A stretch of DNA of 35,141 bases, from positions 1 to 35,141 of the IMG/VR virus record IMGVR_UViG_3300024313_000504. One strand, given 5' to 3'. The stretch is from a virus. Each line of letters begins with the position of its first letter. Positions within the stretch are counted from its first letter, which is position 1. The translations under genes and the position numbers were made by a program. Below, piece after piece: positions 14,987-22,431 of the stretch. Below the pieces are notes generated by a model. It saw nothing but the letters and a program-made list of their open reading frames with translations. It was not told the origin of the DNA and made no database searches.

Positions 14987-16003
14987 ATGAAAGATAACGC
15001 GCTAGCCATAGGAATATCTAGTCTAGAGTTTACAAATATTTTATGTAGTTATTATCCTAAAGGAATCAAAGAAAATTTTGATATTTATTTATTTGTAGAT
15101 AATACTAAAATAGATTTAGAAAAACTTAAAGGTATTTTTAATGAACATAACTTAGATATTTTTAAAAATGCAAAGATAATAATACTAAAAGACCTTTATG
15201 ATTATTATATAGAAAAGCATAATTATGAAGGTAAGTCTAAAGAATTTTTATTAAGTCATGGATGCTTATTTAAAATCTTAATGCCTATATACTTAAAGGA
15301 AAAATTTAAAGTAAAGAGAACCTTAGTGTCAGATGACGATGTATTTATTTTAAATGACCTAAGTTATATGTGGGATGAATATGAAGAGTTCGGTATTAAA
15401 AAAGAAAACTTATTTTATATTAGAAATAAAGATAAGCATGATGTAATGAATGCTTTTAATGAAATTTTTGAAAGTGACTTTACATTAGACCAAATGAATA
15501 ACCTTTCAATAAATGCAGGTAATATTATTTATGCTGATGATCCTAAATTAGAATATTACTTTGAACGATTTATGAAGCATCCTTTTATTCACCACCAATA
15601 TTTTAATTTTAGTGGATATACAAGCTGGACAGTAGAACAGAGATTCCATCATTTTAACATTCATAGGTATTTAGCGGAAGGTAGAAAGGTAAAGTTTACT
15701 GAAAGTAAAGATTTAAGATTAATGCAAAATAGAGATAAGATGATGAAGGCAGGTACACCTCCTGATAAGTATCTTAAGGTAGTTGTACCTTCTATTATTC
15801 ATTATGCAATAGGAGTAAAAAAACCGCTATGGTTAAATGATTTTTTACCAGGCCTAGAATGGAGATACGGTTTTAAATATGAAGCCAAATACGAGCTTAA
15901 AAATATACTTTATGACAAGAATTGGCAACCACCTTCTTTTAAAAGTATACAGAAAAATGGATTTATATTAAAAAAAGAATTAAAAACAAAATCAGTATTT
16001 TAA
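14987..16003 (+). CDS. GT-A glycosyltransferase, GT8-like
   Basis: 338 aa. The metal site is VSDDDVFIL (D116-D118). SINAGNIIYA (174-183) matches the N-[AS]-G segment that follows the DxD in GT8 enzymes. The segment before the DxD (LFKILMPIYL) also fits that family. The C-terminal region (after 250) is basic and aromatic, without a predicted membrane helix. No nucleotide-sugar specificity can be read. It follows the C5-methyltransferase-like gene by two bases and precedes the cyclophilin gene by one, so it belongs to the same operon. Confidence 0.72.
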   Translation: MKDNALAIGISSLEFTNILCSYYPKGIKENFDIYLFVDNTKIDLEKLKGIFNEHNLDIFKNAKIIILKDLYDYYIEKHNYEGKSKEFLLSHGCLFKILMPIYLKEKFKVKRTLVSDDDVFILNDLSYMWDEYEEFGIKKENLFYIRNKDKHDVMNAFNEIFESDFTLDQMNNLSINAGNIIYADDPKLEYYFERFMKHPFIHHQYFNFSGYTSWTVEQRFHHFNIHRYLAEGRKVKFTESKDLRLMQNRDKMMKAGTPPDKYLKVVVPSIIHYAIGVKKPLWLNDFLPGLEWRYGFKYEAKYELKNILYDKNWQPPSFKSIQKNGFILKKELKTKSVF

Positions 16004-16004
16004 A

Positions 16005-16469
16005 ATGGAAAGAATAATAACAGCAACCTTTAAAATGGATAAAGGTGATATAATTTTTAGATTATTAGAAGAGGCATCATTTCATACTAATAGATTTATA
16101 GATAATGCCAACAACGGCTTATTTAAAGATATTGTCTTTAGTAGAGTAATTCCTGGCTTTATGGCACAAAGTGGTCCTAATGAACCTGCTGAAGGTACTC
16201 ATTCATATATGCATGATGAGTTAATTCCACCAAGAAGGTATAAAGAAAATAACAAACATTTTTTTGGAACACTAAGTGGAGCAAACACTGGACAGCCTAA
16301 TAGTGATATGGGGGCGTTTTTTGTATGCTTTTCTATAAATGCCACAAGACATTTAGATGCTGGTCATACTACGTTTGGTCAAGTATTTGATGGCTGGGAA
16401 CATATAGAAAAGATAGAACAGGGAGATATCATTAACAATGTAATTATTAACGCATATACATTAAACTAA
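16005..16469 (+). CDS. Cyclophilin-type peptidyl-prolyl cis-trans isomerase
   Basis: 154 aa single-domain cyclophilin. FSRVIPGFMAQSG (45-57) carries R47, F52, M53 and Q55, equivalent to human CypA R55, F60, M61 and Q63. MGAFFVCFS (102-110) and RHLDAGHTTFGQVFDGWE (115-132) complete the active site. The position of CypA W121 is H116, which usually means weak cyclosporin binding. There is no signal peptide, so it should be cytoplasmic. It is the last gene of the sugar operon. It could assist folding of an operon enzyme or a structural protein. A cyclophilin is an uncommon gene for a T4-like phage and was probably acquired from a bacterium. Confidence 0.93.
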   Translation: MERIITATFKMDKGDIIFRLLEEASFHTNRFIDNANNGLFKDIVFSRVIPGFMAQSGPNEPAEGTHSYMHDELIPPRRYKENNKHFFGTLSGANTGQPNSDMGAFFVCFSINATRHLDAGHTTFGQVFDGWEHIEKIEQGDIINNVIINAYTLN

Positions 16470-16483
16470 GTAACAATAATCAA

Positions 16484-16495
16484 TATAATAATAAA
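16484..16495 (+). promoter_or_regulatory. Promoter of the sliding clamp gene, TATAATAATAAA
   Basis: Exact match to the recurrent element, starting 27 nt before the ATG at 16511, in a 41-nt gap after the cyclophilin gene. Confidence 0.6.
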
Positions 16496-16510
16496 CAAAT
16501 AATATTTTAA

Positions 16511-17260
16511 ATGGAAACAAAAATTAACAAAATTGACGGTTATGAACTAAGTTCATTCGTTCGCAAACTACTTCCAATTGACAAATTTATCTTTATGAAA
16601 ATCGCTAAAGAAGGAACTGTATCTTCTGTCTATTTTCCTGAGAGAGATGCCGTAAAATTGGTTAACACACCTACTGCTGATATATTTGAAGCAGATATTG
16701 AAAATCCTGTAAAAGTAAGCTTTTATAATGGAACTAAAGTTATTGATGCATTAAGCCATTTTAATGGTGATGTAAAAGGTCGCATTAAATATACTGAATA
16801 TGATGGAGAATTAATGGCAAGTGATTTTATTTTAGAAAATGAAGATCTTCAGATTAATTTAGCCTGTACAGATCCTTCATTATCTTTTATGGAAATGAGC
16901 AAAGAAGAAACTGACCGAGCGTTTGATGTAGATTCCAAAATGTTTAGTTTTGATTTACTTACTACTCATGTAGATAAAATGAAATCATTATTTAACTTAG
17001 ATAAGGATGAAGATATCTTTACTCTTTATATTGGAGAAAAAGGCATTAATATTAAAGGTACTTCTTATGATGCTACTTTATGCCACTCTTATGATTCAGA
17101 TGTAGAGAAAGGTGCAAAGGTTGTAATTTACAAAAAGTATATTAATCTTTTAGATAAGGAAAATTACAAAGTAAGTGTATGTGAAAATAAAGTAGTATTT
17201 AAATCGTTAGATACTAATACACATCTTACTGTGGCTGTTGCAATTACCGACGAGGATTAA
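16511..17260 (+). CDS. 45: Sliding clamp (T4 gp45-like)
   Basis: 249 aa DNA polymerase processivity factor. The pattern of short beta-strands and two acidic, hydrophobic repeats (for example VKVSFYNGTKVIDALSHF; FTLYIGEKGINIKG) fits the gp45/PCNA fold, and the length is close to T4 gp45 (228). The assignment rests on overall similarity and on position, because clamps have no catalytic motif. T4 gp45 forms a trimeric ring, tethers gp43, and also activates late transcription through gp55, for which a homologue is present at 28266. The clamp-loader genes 44 and 62 are not seen in this window. Confidence 0.78.
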   Translation: METKINKIDGYELSSFVRKLLPIDKFIFMKIAKEGTVSSVYFPERDAVKLVNTPTADIFEADIENPVKVSFYNGTKVIDALSHFNGDVKGRIKYTEYDGELMASDFILENEDLQINLACTDPSLSFMEMSKEETDRAFDVDSKMFSFDLLTTHVDKMKSLFNLDKDEDIFTLYIGEKGINIKGTSYDATLCHSYDSDVEKGAKVVIYKKYINLLDKENYKVSVCENKVVFKSLDTNTHLTVAVAITDED

Positions 17261-17273
17261 ATAAATTCTTGGC

Positions 17274-17858
17274 ATGGCAGAGTTAGAAAAACATTTAGGT
17301 GGTCATCAATACCGCACTCACATGGATCATGGATCTTTAAATTGGTTCATAAAAAGTTTAAATATAAAAAGTTTTTTAGACGTAGGATGTGGCCCAGGCG
17401 GTATGGTTGATTTGGCAAAACAAAAAGGCTTAAGTGTAAAAGGTATTGATGGTGATTGGACATTAAAAAGACAATGCTCAGCAGATTACATAGTACATGA
17501 TTATACTACAGGATCCTCAGGTTTAGAAGAAACTTTTGACATGTGTTGGTCAACTGAATTCGTAGAGCATGTAGATGAAAAGTATATACCTCATTATATA
17601 AAAGATTTTACATTAGCTAAATATGTGGTTATAACTCATGCTCCTCCAGGCTGGGGTGGATTCCATCACGTGAACGAACAGTACAAACCTTATTGGATTA
17701 ATAAATTGGAGGAATACGGTTTAATGTACAATGAAGAATATACCAAAGAGCTCCGCAATGTAACTACTATGAATTACCCCGAAGAGAGGTTAGAGTGGAG
17801 TAACGCTTTTATAAAGAATACAGGTTTATTTTTTGAAAACCTTCGTTTTAAATCTTAA
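17274..17858 (+). CDS. Class I SAM-dependent methyltransferase
   Basis: 194 aa. SAM-binding motif I is FLDVGCGPGG (34-43), followed by VKGIDGDW with D59 as the acidic ribose-binding residue. The later strand region reads FDMCWSTEFVEHV and then YVVITHAPPGW. No DNA-methylase motif such as DPPY or NPPF is present, so the target is more likely a small molecule, sugar or protein. It lies 13 nt after the clamp gene and ends just before a strong terminator, so it is probably co-transcribed with gene 45 although its function may belong with the sugar block. Confidence 0.88.
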   Translation: MAELEKHLGGHQYRTHMDHGSLNWFIKSLNIKSFLDVGCGPGGMVDLAKQKGLSVKGIDGDWTLKRQCSADYIVHDYTTGSSGLEETFDMCWSTEFVEHVDEKYIPHYIKDFTLAKYVVITHAPPGWGGFHHVNEQYKPYWINKLEEYGLMYNEEYTKELRNVTTMNYPEERLEWSNAFIKNTGLFFENLRFKS

Positions 17859-17877
17859 TTACATTTTTATAATACAT

Positions 17878-17907
17878 AAAAGGCGCTTCATATAGAGGCG
17901 CCTTTTT
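17878..17907 (+). terminator. Intrinsic terminator after the methyltransferase gene
   Basis: AAAAGGCGC pairs with GCGCCTTTT. TTC/GAG extends the stem to 12 bp with the loop ATATA, and a T-run follows. It separates the clamp-methyltransferase unit from the second polymerase gene. Confidence 0.92.
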
Positions 17908-17931
17908 CATAAACCTTTTACAGATTTACTA

Positions 17932-17946
17932 TATAATTAATATAAA
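17932..17946 (+). promoter_or_regulatory. Putative promoter of the second polymerase piece
   Basis: TATAATTAATATAAA inside TATATAATTAA, starting 23 nt before the ATG at 17955 and directly after the terminator. The second polymerase piece therefore seems to have its own transcription start. Confidence 0.55.
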
Positions 17947-17954
17947 GAAATATA

Positions 17955-19079
17955 ATGACAGAGACTACAGAATTACAAAAAATTAACGAGGAGGCATCAA
18001 AGTTTTATAATTATGAACAGGCAGTTAAGTTAATGCTTAACTCTATATACGGTGCATTTGGTAATCCTTATTTTTATTTCTTTAATGTAGATATAGCAGA
18101 AACAATTACCCTCCAAGGTAAAGATGCTATTTTATATACCGAAGAATTGCTTAATAGGTATTTTAAAGATTATTGGCATAAAGATATTGCAGCTCATAAA
18201 GAAATGGGAATAACCGTAACAGGTAAAATTGAAAAACCTGTAGGTATTTATATTGATACAGATTCTGTTTATGTTAAATTTGATGAGGTAATAGAAAAAT
18301 CAGAAGGCTGGAAAGGTGATGAAAAGGAATTTATTTTAAAGCTATATAAAGTTAGAGTAAATGAGTACCTTGAAAAGATTTTACAAAAATATGCGGATGT
18401 AAATAACGCGGAAAACTTTTTATCTTTTGAATTAGAGAGTATTGCTAAAAATGCAATTTGGTTAGCCAAGAAAAAATATATGCAAAATATAGTTTGGAAG
18501 GATCCTGATATTCACTACGATGATCTTTCTAAAATTAGCTCAAAAGGATTTGAAATCATACAATCATCTACTCCTATTTTTGCTAGAGAAAAACTAAAGG
18601 AACTATTAACTTATATTTTTTCTGTTAGTAAATTAGATATGAAAGCTTTTGCTGCATTACTTAAAGATGTTAAGAGACAGTTTAGATTGGCTAACGTAGA
18701 TCAAATCAGTTTTTCAAGAAAAGTAAATAACTATCAAAAGTATATTGTTAATGATTATGAATCATTTGAGATTGCATCTAAATGCCCAATCGGTGTTAGG
18801 TCAGCAGGGTATCATAATTACTTACTAAATAATTCAGGCAAAAAAGGTAAATATCAACCATTAGGAAATGGTGAAAAATGTAAAATGTATTTTTCTGAAG
18901 ATAAATCTTGTGATGTATTTGCATATGCACCTGGTGATTATCCTTATGAATTTGCTCCTAAAATTGATTATGATAGGCAGTTTGAAAAAACAATATTAGA
19001 TCCAATAAATCGTGTTGTAACCGCAATGGGCTTTAAAGGATTTAATCGAAATCTTATTTATACTACAAGCCTCTTCTAA
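17955..19079 (+). CDS. 43B: DNA polymerase (T4 gp43 type), C-terminal piece: motifs B and C, thumb
   Basis: 374 aa. After a 17-residue lead the protein enters the fingers N-helix with motif B, K25-xxx-N29-S30-x-Y32-G33 (KLMLNSIYGAFGN). Motif C is YIDTDSVYV (D101, D103). The palm/thumb segment includes AKKKYMQNIVW and SSKGFEIIQSSTP, which align with RB69 gp43 (KKRYALNVW; QKSSTP). The C-terminus ends in TTSLF; RB69 gp43 ends in a clamp-binding peptide containing SLF, so clamp binding may be kept. There is no exonuclease domain or motif A. Those are on 1497-2903, about 15 kb upstream. Two separate start codons, promoters and stops show that the split is genuine rather than a sequencing frameshift. 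Confidence 0.95.
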   Translation: MTETTELQKINEEASKFYNYEQAVKLMLNSIYGAFGNPYFYFFNVDIAETITLQGKDAILYTEELLNRYFKDYWHKDIAAHKEMGITVTGKIEKPVGIYIDTDSVYVKFDEVIEKSEGWKGDEKEFILKLYKVRVNEYLEKILQKYADVNNAENFLSFELESIAKNAIWLAKKKYMQNIVWKDPDIHYDDLSKISSKGFEIIQSSTPIFAREKLKELLTYIFSVSKLDMKAFAALLKDVKRQFRLANVDQISFSRKVNNYQKYIVNDYESFEIASKCPIGVRSAGYHNYLLNNSGKKGKYQPLGNGEKCKMYFSEDKSCDVFAYAPGDYPYEFAPKIDYDRQFEKTILDPINRVVTAMGFKGFNRNLIYTTSLF

Positions 19080-19102
19080 GTAAACAAAAGGTAAAAAAAC
19101 AA

Positions 19103-19114
19103 TATAATAATAAA
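19103..19114 (+). promoter_or_regulatory. Promoter of uvsX, TATAATAATAAA
   Basis: Exact match to the recurrent element, 23 nt before the ATG at 19126. Confidence 0.6.
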
Positions 19115-19125
19115 ATAAAACAAAT

Positions 19126-20322
19126 ATGGCAAAAGAATTTTCATTCGCAGATTTAAACAAAGAAATGTCAAAACACTCCACTTATGGTGAGACATTAGAT
19201 AAATCTACAATTTCAGAAATAGATCATTATATCCCAACAGGAAATTGGCATCTTAACGCATGTTTAACAGGTTCTTTATTTGGAGGTTATCCTAATAACA
19301 GAGCTGTTGCATTAGCCGGGCCTTCTGGTACTGGTAAAACTTATCTTATCTTAAATGCAATCAAACAAGCACAGGCACAAGGTTATAGTATTGTATTTTA
19401 TGATTCTGAAAATGCTGTAGATAAAACCTTAGTAGAAAAGTTCGGTATTGATCCAACTAAATTTAGATATGAACCATGTAATACTGTTCAAGAATTTAGA
19501 ACTTCAGTAACTGCAATTACTGATGTACTGATTGAACAGAAAGCAAAAGGTATTGCTCTACCTAAAATTATGGTAGTGTTAGATTCTGCAGGTAACTTGG
19601 CAACTCAAAAAGAAATTGATGATGCTAAAACCGGAAGTAGTAAAGCTGATATGACAAGAGCTAAACTTCTAAAATCTACATTCCGAATCATTATGACGCA
19701 ATTCGGTATATGTAAAATACCTTTCTTATTTACTAATCATACTTACCAAACACAAGATTTATTTTCTAGGCAAGTAGGTGGTGGTGGAACTGGTCCTGAG
19801 TATGCTGCTTCTATTATTTTATTTTTAGGTAAAGCTAAACTAAAAGAAGGTATAGAACAAACCGGTATTATTGTTACTGCTAAACCAAATAAGAATAGAT
19901 TTGCAAAACCAACAAACATTAAATTCCATATATCTTTTAATAAAGGTATGAATCCTTATATTGGATTAGAAGAATATATTAGCTGGGACACATGTGGCGT
20001 TGAAAGAGGAAGGTTTATAAATGAAAATGCATTTAAGAAATTAACTGATATTGGCAAAGCAGATTGTAGAGAACATTCTTTTAATAAAGATGGTAAAGAT
20101 GTAACTTGGTATTTTCAACCAGCCGCTACTGCAAGAAAAATCTGTGTAAAGCATCTTAATGATACTGTTGATCTTAATCAATTATTTACACCAGAAGTAA
20201 TGACCGAGAGTGTACTGAAGGCGTTGGAGCCAATCGTTGCTGCTAAGTTTAAGTATGGTGAAGAACTTGATGTTGAAAATTTAACCGAAATGCTAGAAGC
20301 CGATGTTACCGAAAAATCTTAA
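19126..20322 (+). CDS. uvsX: RecA-like recombinase UvsX
   Basis: 398 aa strand-exchange protein, close to T4 UvsX in length (391). Walker A is GPSGTGKT (65-72). FYDSENAVD holds the expected catalytic Glu. KIMVVLDSAGNLAT is the Walker B region, and the glycine-rich RQVGGGGTGPEYAAS fits DNA-binding loop 2. It should catalyse homologous pairing for recombination-dependent replication together with gp46/47 and gp41, all encoded within 6 kb downstream. It has its own TATAATAATAAA element. The final 20 nt overlap the start of a small downstream gene. Confidence 0.95.
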   Translation: MAKEFSFADLNKEMSKHSTYGETLDKSTISEIDHYIPTGNWHLNACLTGSLFGGYPNNRAVALAGPSGTGKTYLILNAIKQAQAQGYSIVFYDSENAVDKTLVEKFGIDPTKFRYEPCNTVQEFRTSVTAITDVLIEQKAKGIALPKIMVVLDSAGNLATQKEIDDAKTGSSKADMTRAKLLKSTFRIIMTQFGICKIPFLFTNHTYQTQDLFSRQVGGGGTGPEYAASIILFLGKAKLKEGIEQTGIIVTAKPNKNRFAKPTNIKFHISFNKGMNPYIGLEEYISWDTCGVERGRFINENAFKKLTDIGKADCREHSFNKDGKDVTWYFQPAATARKICVKHLNDTVDLNQLFTPEVMTESVLKALEPIVAAKFKYGEELDVENLTEMLEADVTEKS

Positions 20323-20602
20323 TACTGCAAAACTTAAAGTAAAGCACGTATTAGGAAATCATACATCATTACCTAACTATCCAGATTCCGAGGATATTAT
20401 ATATGAACTAATACGAGATTATTGTGGAAAGGTTGCAAAGGAAATTAAATTTACCAATGTATCCTTAAAGAAAAAGTATAGCCTAGATGATGAAAAGGCT
20501 AATTCCATAATTATGCAACTTAGAAATGATAAGATAATTAAAGTATCATTATCTAATTCTGCTTATACTACATACGAGGTAATTGTAAATCCTTATGAAT
20601 AA
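20303..20602 (+). CDS. Small protein of unknown function, possibly winged-helix
   Basis: 99 aa, starting inside the end of uvsX in another frame, so it is probably translationally coupled. I do not recognise a family. The second half (VSLKKKYSLDDEKANSIIMQ, then LRNDKIIKVS) has the helix-turn-helix-wing look of a small winged-helix fold, but this is only a pattern impression. Between uvsX and the gp41 helicase, a DNA-binding replication or recombination accessory role (UvsY- or gp59-like in function) is a reasonable guess without sequence support. A weak AT-rich hairpin follows. Confidence 0.7.
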   Translation: MLPKNLNTAKLKVKHVLGNHTSLPNYPDSEDIIYELIRDYCGKVAKEIKFTNVSLKKKYSLDDEKANSIIMQLRNDKIIKVSLSNSAYTTYEVIVNPYE

Positions 20603-20618
20603 ACTAAATATAGTTTTT
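20601..20618 (+). terminator. Weak AT-rich hairpin, possible terminator
   Basis: AAACTA, loop AATA, TAGTTT, then TT. The six-base stem overlaps the stop codon of the small gene and immediately precedes the promoter-like element of gene 41. The pairing is weak, so termination is uncertain. Confidence 0.3.
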
Positions 20619-20622
20619 GCTA

Positions 20623-20634
20623 TATAAAAATAAA
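20623..20634 (+). promoter_or_regulatory. Promoter of the gene 41 helicase, TATAAAAATAAA
   Basis: Exact match to the recurrent element (TATATAAAAATAAAA from 20621), starting 17 nt before the ATG at 20640. Confidence 0.55.
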
Positions 20635-20639
20635 AAAGA

Positions 20640-21923
20640 ATGAATTCTAGTACAGATCACGAAAAAATATTTTTTAATTACTTTCTTAAAAAACCACATT
20701 ATCTAAAAAGTACTGGTCCAGGTTTCTTTTCTAATAATGATTTAGATCATATAGCAAAATTATCTAAAAAGTTTTATACTGATTTTGGTGAAAGTCCTTC
20801 AAGAGAACAAATGAAGGCGCTGATTAAAGATGATCCAAATGAAATACCTGACAGTATTGTATCAAGTATTTATGATATTAATATTAATGAATATGACCAA
20901 GATTGGCTAAAAAGAACAGGTGAGTCCTGGGTTAAATGGAAACATTTTGATAAACAGTTAGTAAGAACTATTGAATATGTAAAAACTCAAGATGTTTCAC
21001 CAGAGAATGTTGAAGATGTTGTAACTCGAGCAATAGGTATGATCTCTACTGAAGGATCATTAAACTTTGACACCGATATTGGATTAGACTTTTTTAAACC
21101 AGAAGATCACGTACAGAGAACATCAAAGAAAATAGAAACAGGATGGACTTTTGTAGATAATGTATCAGGTGGTGGGTATGATACAAAATCTTTAATAGTT
21201 TATGCAGGTGAACAGAACATTGGTAAATCTATATGGTTAGCTAATGATGCTGCTAATTTTGTTAGGATGGGTCATAATGTAGTTTTTATATCTGCAGAGA
21301 TGTCGGCGCAAAAAGTATTAAAGAGAATAGGATCAAATCTATTAAGTATACCAATGCCGCAATATGACGAAAAGACTGGTAATAGAGATTATATGAAAAG
21401 GCGCCTCGAAAAAATATCTCGAGGTTTATTACCACCAGGTAAACTTTTTGTAAAAGAAATGCCAACTTCGCAAGGTACGGTTTTAGATATAGAAGCTTAT
21501 TTAAAAGATTTAGAAGAAGCACAAGATCATAAAGTAAATGTATTAGTTGTTGATTATATTAACATTCTTGCAAATTATAGAAATCCTAATACAGAAAATA
21601 CTTATATGAAAATTAAACAAATTGCTGAGGATCTTCGTGCCTTAGCAGTTAAGAGAGACATGTTGGTTATTTCTGCAACTCAAATTAATAGAGGTGCATG
21701 GGATGCCACTGAAGTAAGAATGGAAAACATTGCAGAATCTGCAGGTCTTGCGCATACAGCAGATGTTATGTATGCTCTTATCCAAGATTCTATGATGCAT
21801 GCAAATCGTGAGTATTGGTTAAAGGTACTAAAAATTAGAGACGGTCAAGGTAAAGGTACTCGATGTAGATTTAATATTGATTATGATCACATGAGATTAA
21901 CTGAAACTGATGATATAAATTAA
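20640..21923 (+). CDS. 41: Replicative DNA helicase (T4 gp41, DnaB-like)
   Basis: 427 aa hexameric 5'-3' helicase of the replication fork. The N-terminal part (1-150) is helical. The RecA-like motor starts at GWTFVDNVSGGG. Walker A is GEQNIGKS (190-197), similar in form to T4 gp41. FISAEMS carries the catalytic Glu. VNVLVVDYINIL is Walker B, and ISATQINRGAW plus KIRDGQGKGTRCRF are the following motifs. Length is near T4 gp41 (475), somewhat shorter. No primase domain is fused, so a separate gp61-like primase is expected elsewhere. It is followed by a gene of unknown function and then 47 and 46. Confidence 0.95.
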   Translation: MNSSTDHEKIFFNYFLKKPHYLKSTGPGFFSNNDLDHIAKLSKKFYTDFGESPSREQMKALIKDDPNEIPDSIVSSIYDININEYDQDWLKRTGESWVKWKHFDKQLVRTIEYVKTQDVSPENVEDVVTRAIGMISTEGSLNFDTDIGLDFFKPEDHVQRTSKKIETGWTFVDNVSGGGYDTKSLIVYAGEQNIGKSIWLANDAANFVRMGHNVVFISAEMSAQKVLKRIGSNLLSIPMPQYDEKTGNRDYMKRRLEKISRGLLPPGKLFVKEMPTSQGTVLDIEAYLKDLEEAQDHKVNVLVVDYINILANYRNPNTENTYMKIKQIAEDLRALAVKRDMLVISATQINRGAWDATEVRMENIAESAGLAHTADVMYALIQDSMMHANREYWLKVLKIRDGQGKGTRCRFNIDYDHMRLTETDDIN

Positions 21924-21925
21924 AA
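21914..21925 (+). promoter_or_regulatory. Promoter-like element overlapping the end of gene 41
   Basis: TATAAATTAAAA, 19 nt before the ATG at 21933. It includes the last codons and stop of gene 41, so coding constraints could explain part of the match. Confidence 0.35.
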
Positions 21926-21932
21926 TAAAAAT

Positions 21933-22430
21933 ATGTGGGGAAAAAAGAAAAAACCTAAATTAGATGAAAATGGAAAACCTATTCCACCTAAATTAGCAGA
22001 CAAAGATAAAATTTTTAATAACACTTATGGTGAACAGGATATAACTGAAAATAAAGTAAATTTTACAGTTGCTGCAACTTATGGTGATAGTATGGATCCT
22101 GATGATAAGATGCATTATGAATTACTTATTAGTAAAATAGATAAGATTATTAAAGGTAGTGAATATGAACATTTAAATGAAGCTACCCCAGAAGGTGTCA
22201 TTAAAAAATTAAATAAGGTACAAATTAATCGTGTATATTCTCATATTATTGAAAAAATAGGTGATGGTTATACAAGAGTAGATATCTTTAGTGTCATATC
22301 AGATTACTTTGATGTATTTCCTAATAAATTCTATAATTCACTTTCAAATAAATTTAAAGATGAACTTATTAGAGAATTGGATGATAAGTATAATATCCTA
22401 GAGAAAAGAAAAATCAGAAAATTATTTTAA
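21933..22430 (+). CDS. Protein of unknown function in the replication operon
   Basis: 165 aa; I recognise no family. The N-terminus is very basic and Pro-rich (MWGKKKKPKLDENGKPIPPK) and probably disordered. The rest is helical, with the notable stretches YSHIIEKIGDGYTRVDIFSV and a basic end (KRKIRKLF). The terminal LF after a basic helix could be a clamp- or partner-binding tail, which is speculative. It lies 9 nt after gene 41 and one base before gene 47, so it is most likely a replication or recombination accessory protein. Confidence 0.75.
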   Translation: MWGKKKKPKLDENGKPIPPKLADKDKIFNNTYGEQDITENKVNFTVAATYGDSMDPDDKMHYELLISKIDKIIKGSEYEHLNEATPEGVIKKLNKVQINRVYSHIIEKIGDGYTRVDIFSVISDYFDVFPNKFYNSLSNKFKDELIRELDDKYNILEKRKIRKLF

Positions 22431-22431
22431 C

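Noticed and set aside
17858-17954. tRNA or other structured RNA gene in the larger gaps (9334-9457, 17859-17954, 33213-33319)
   Set aside because: The gaps are explained by terminators, promoter elements and a small hairpin. No cloverleaf or CCA end is visible.
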